A stretch of DNA of 6,093 nucleotides from Alphaproteobacteria bacterium (lineage in GTDB: Bacteria; Pseudomonadota; Alphaproteobacteria; Rhizobiales; Hyphomicrobiaceae), in assembly GCA_005888525.1 (NCBI GenBank), contig VBAB01000482.1:1216-7308 (forward strand). Direction: 5' to 3'. Every line of letters begins with the position of its first letter. The stretch's first letter is position 1. Shown here one piece after another: positions 3,983 through 6,093 of this stretch. The position numbers and the translations under genes were made by a program. The notes under the pieces are model-generated. The model made no database searches, had not been told where the DNA came from, and saw only the letters and a program-made list of their open reading frames with translations.

Positions 3983-5704
3983 CTATTTCGCTCGCGCGCA
4001 TTCGCGAAAGATCTGGAGTTGGGCTTCGCTGAAATAGTCGATGCCGCGGCTCGCATTGCGGTGCGTCAGATGCAAGCACATGTCGGGTGCGATCGTCTTC
4101 GTATAGTCATGCGTGACTTCACTCACATCGGCGGCCTCCAGATACTGTCGGTTCTCACTTACGAACTCGAGCGCGGATTTGGTGCTCGAAAACATGAGTT
4201 CATTGACGAGCGTCTTGCGCTCGCCGACAGTCATCGTTCGGATCGGCAATACCCGGACTGCAAAGTTGAGCCACTCTTTGGATGACCCGCATTTCCTGAT
4301 CACGCTTGCGACCAGCGGGCGCAATTCGGATGGTGCCAGCATGTCTTCCAGCTTCTCCCGCGAAAGGCTGGAGGTGTCCAGGTCGTCAAGGTTGGCCTCG
4401 GCGACCACTTTGTGCAACAGCGCCTCGCGCAAAGAACTCGAGAAATTCAGATATCGCAATCCAGCGAACGCATAAGACGCCCGCGCTTTGACGAGGCTTC
4501 TCACGGCATCGTACTGCGTCTCCTGCGGCAATCGTTCACCGAATATCTCCAAGACCGATGCCGCGACATCCGGGTTTGCTTCGAATGCCGGGCGCATGCG
4601 CGGAGCGAGCTGCACTAGTTCTGCGTCGGAGATGCGCAGGGGCACGACGTGCTTGACGATGAGCGCGATGCTCGCTTCGCGAAACGCCTTGGCGCGCAGC
4701 GCCTGACGCTGCTCCTGGTTCAGGCGGTTCACTTCCGCGAGAACGCCCAATGCTTCGTTGGCACCATCCGGCGCGGCGAGAATGCGTGTGATCAACTCGT
4801 TGAACTGGTAATCATTGAGCATGCGGGATTTGCGCGCCACTTTCGATAGTTCGCTGGCTGTACCAGCAAGTTCCATGAACAGCGCAAAGACCACGTCCCG
4901 GCCGACGAGCCGCGAATTATCCTGCGTCAGCAATTGCACCAAGGTCGGCAGATGCTTTTCGTCGATCGCCTCTTGCTCGGTGTAGCGCTTGCTCCAAACG
5001 CCACCGACCACCGTGGCCGCACTTTGCGGTGTCAGGGTCAGCTTCAGCGGGCATGCAATGGCGCCTTGGACGGCGGCGCGGCAGATGGTATCGACCAGTC
5101 GCGCATGCACCTCGCGTACTTCGAACAAGGCGATCCGTGCGCTCCGAGATTTCCTACCTTCGGCCGCAAGGGCCGCATTCGCGGCGCCGATGAGGGGCTT
5201 CGAAACGTCTTCCCCGTCACTGCGTGTCGCAATGTACGGTTCTGCAAAACGATACTTTACCTCGACCGCATTGACCGTGACTGTGCCCGCCACGTTGCGC
5301 ACAATCCTATTGCCGGCCCGCCCGGTCAGGAGCCACACCCTGTTCTCGCGTTGCCGCGCCCAATCGCTCGCGATCAACACTCGTCCATCCTTGCCTATGA
5401 CTGCCGACGATTGCGGCACGTCCGTCGCCGTCAGCCAAAACGGAACATACAGCCAGGTCCACGTGACCACCAACCACGCGGCAGCATGAAGTGTTCTGTC
5501 GCGGGCCGACGTGGTCGCGAGTTTAATGAAGGTAGCGAGCGACGCGCCAAGGCAGACAATTGGCCAGAAGCCGCCGGCGTCGGTCAGCCAGATCGTACCG
5601 CTCCATCTCAAGTATTGGCCGATACCGATCCCCAAGATGCATGGGATGATCCCGAACACCGCCGCCATCATGATGGCGTCGCGCCGTTTCGATGAGCTCT
5701 CCAT
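3983..5704 (-). CDS. Large three-helix membrane protein with big C-terminal helical region, function unknown
   Basis: 573 residues from ATG 5704, with GGAAGG (5712-5717) 7 bases upstream. Three membrane helices are evident: about 13-31, 45-63 and 73-92. Positive residues at the start (SSKRRD) and in the second loop (KLATTSARDR) put the N-terminus and loop 2 in the cytoplasm, so the remaining ~480 residues would face the periplasm; this is inference. After the helices comes a mixed alpha/beta part (about 97-235, with VEVKYRFAEPY) that loosely resembles SPFH-type sequences, then a long, nearly all-helical region (about 240-573) with Leu-rich helices spaced like HEAT-type repeats. Five Cys occur beyond the membrane part (208, 218, 472, 543, 569). 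No catalytic motif is seen. A 177-base gap separates it from the receiver-domain gene upstream. I do not recognise the family; the gene itself is secure from length, start signal and topology. Confidence 0.88.
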   Translation of the reverse strand: MESSSKRRDAIMMAAVFGIIPCILGIGIGQYLRWSGTIWLTDAGGFWPIVCLGASLATFIKLATTSARDRTLHAAAWLVVTWTWLYVPFWLTATDVPQSSAVIGKDGRVLIASDWARQRENRVWLLTGRAGNRIVRNVAGTVTVNAVEVKYRFAEPYIATRSDGEDVSKPLIGAANAALAAEGRKSRSARIALFEVREVHARLVDTICRAAVQGAIACPLKLTLTPQSAATVVGGVWSKRYTEQEAIDEKHLPTLVQLLTQDNSRLVGRDVVFALFMELAGTASELSKVARKSRMLNDYQFNELITRILAAPDGANEALGVLAEVNRLNQEQRQALRAKAFREASIALIVKHVVPLRISDAELVQLAPRMRPAFEANPDVAASVLEIFGERLPQETQYDAVRSLVKARASYAFAGLRYLNFSSSLREALLHKVVAEANLDDLDTSSLSREKLEDMLAPSELRPLVASVIRKCGSSKEWLNFAVRVLPIRTMTVGERKTLVNELMFSSTKSALEFVSENRQYLEAADVSEVTHDYTKTIAPDMCLHLTHRNASRGIDYFSEAQLQIFRECARAK

Positions 5705-5855
5705 TCTCTGTCCTTCCGAAGAAATGAGAGAACTTGCCCAGATTCGCTACAATGTGATCCAGCCTTGCCGCCGGTCATACCCCCCTCGATATCGCTCGAC
5801 GAGGATCATTTCTCGGAAAGCGGCGACCAGATGGCACTCGGACGTCTCAAAGACA

Positions 5856-5871
5856 GCCGGCGAGGACCGGC
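5856..5871 (-). terminator. Weak candidate terminator after the receiver-domain gene
   Basis: On the minus strand a GCCGG / CCGGC stem with a 6-base loop begins 10 bases after the stop at 5882 and is followed by TGTCTTT. The stem is short and the T-tract interrupted, so this is tentative. The rest of 5705-5855 shows no gene, and I could not identify the promoter of the 573-residue gene that should lie there. Confidence 0.3.
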
Positions 5872-5881
5872 AAGCCACCGC

Positions 5882-6093
5882 CTAAGCGCCAAGCACCCGA
5901 GCGATGGCTTTCGCGAGCGTCTGTTGGAGGTAGGGTTTTTTCAACACGGGAATCTCCGGGTCGATGCCGGTAGGCTCGGCGTATCCCGTAGCGAGAATGA
6001 CCGGAAGGCCGGGCCGCTGCATGCGTGCGGCTCTGATCAGCTCCGTCCCCGTCATACCCGGCATCGCCTGATCCGTGACCAGCACGTCCACTT
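5882..6093 (-). CDS. Response-regulator receiver domain, C-terminal end (5' part outside window)
   Basis: The frame is open to the window edge; the GTG at 6089-6091 is an internal Val codon (VDVLVTD), not a start. The visible 69 residues are the second half of a CheY-like receiver: phospho-acceptor D7 in LVTDQAMPGMTG, switch Thr35 in ILATGYAEP, conserved Lys52 in the LKKP motif, and a final helix (55-67) ending directly at the stop. The conserved N-terminal acidic pair of the receiver lies outside. The receiver is therefore the last domain of its protein, as in hybrid sensor kinases (QAMPGMTG and LATGYAE are typical of those), though a stand-alone receiver of ~120 residues is possible. It would accept phosphate from a histidine kinase in the cytoplasm. 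It is on the same strand as the 573-residue gene but 177 bases away. Confidence 0.9.
   Translation of the reverse strand, partial: VDVLVTDQAMPGMTGTELIRAARMQRPGLPVILATGYAEPTGIDPEIPVLKKPYLQQTLAKAIARVLGA

Noticed and set aside
4934..5695. 253-codon open frame on the plus strand
   Set aside because: It lies fully antisense to the 573-residue gene, has no motif or ribosome site, and is Arg/Pro-rich as expected of a GC-rich shadow frame.
6089..6091. GTG as the start of a 69-residue protein
   Set aside because: It is the Val of the receiver-domain strand before the phospho-acceptor Asp; half of the domain is missing upstream, so the gene simply runs off the window.

Overview
The window looks like a piece of an alphaproteobacterial chromosome, most likely from the Hyphomicrobiales (Bradyrhizobium/Rhodopseudomonas-like). 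The basis is the high GC content, the small exported proteins ending in an aromatic/cysteine tail such as RGYWDYCY, and two sites that match the alphaproteobacterial general-stress sigma factor EcfG promoter (GGAAC-N16/17-CGTT). This assignment is an inference from motifs and composition, not from a search.

Layout. At 1-746 (+) is the 3' part of an intradiol ring-cleavage dioxygenase, best matched to the hydroxyquinol 1,2-dioxygenase group, with all four iron ligands present. At 930-1310 (+) is a small exported protein with a signal peptide and a second hydrophobic segment. Facing it on the minus strand are a 45-residue single-pass membrane protein (1494-1631), easily missed because of its size, and an exported M15-family peptidoglycan peptidase (1690-2358) that starts at TTG. 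At 2359-2694 no convincing gene is seen, but the stretch ends in an EcfG-type promoter placed so that the following 55-residue basic protein (2695-2862, +) would be read from a leaderless message. At 2983-3342 (-) is a small lipoprotein. At 3564-3588 a second EcfG-type promoter precedes a 95-residue exported Cys/Trp/His-rich protein (3625-3912, +). A strong stem-loop at 3922-3956 separates it from a convergent 573-residue protein (3983-5704, -) with three membrane helices and a large soluble helical region. At 5882-6093 (-) is the C-terminal end of a response-regulator receiver domain that continues past the window.

How the parts relate. The dioxygenase belongs to aromatic catabolism and shows no functional link to the rest. 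From about 900 to 5700 the genes are mostly small or unknown cell-envelope proteins (exported, lipidated or membrane-anchored, plus a wall peptidase). Two of the small genes carry probable general-stress promoters. The coherent reading is a loose set of envelope and stress genes, mostly single units in alternating orientation, not one operon. No RNA genes, insertion sequences, CRISPR arrays or phage structural genes were seen.
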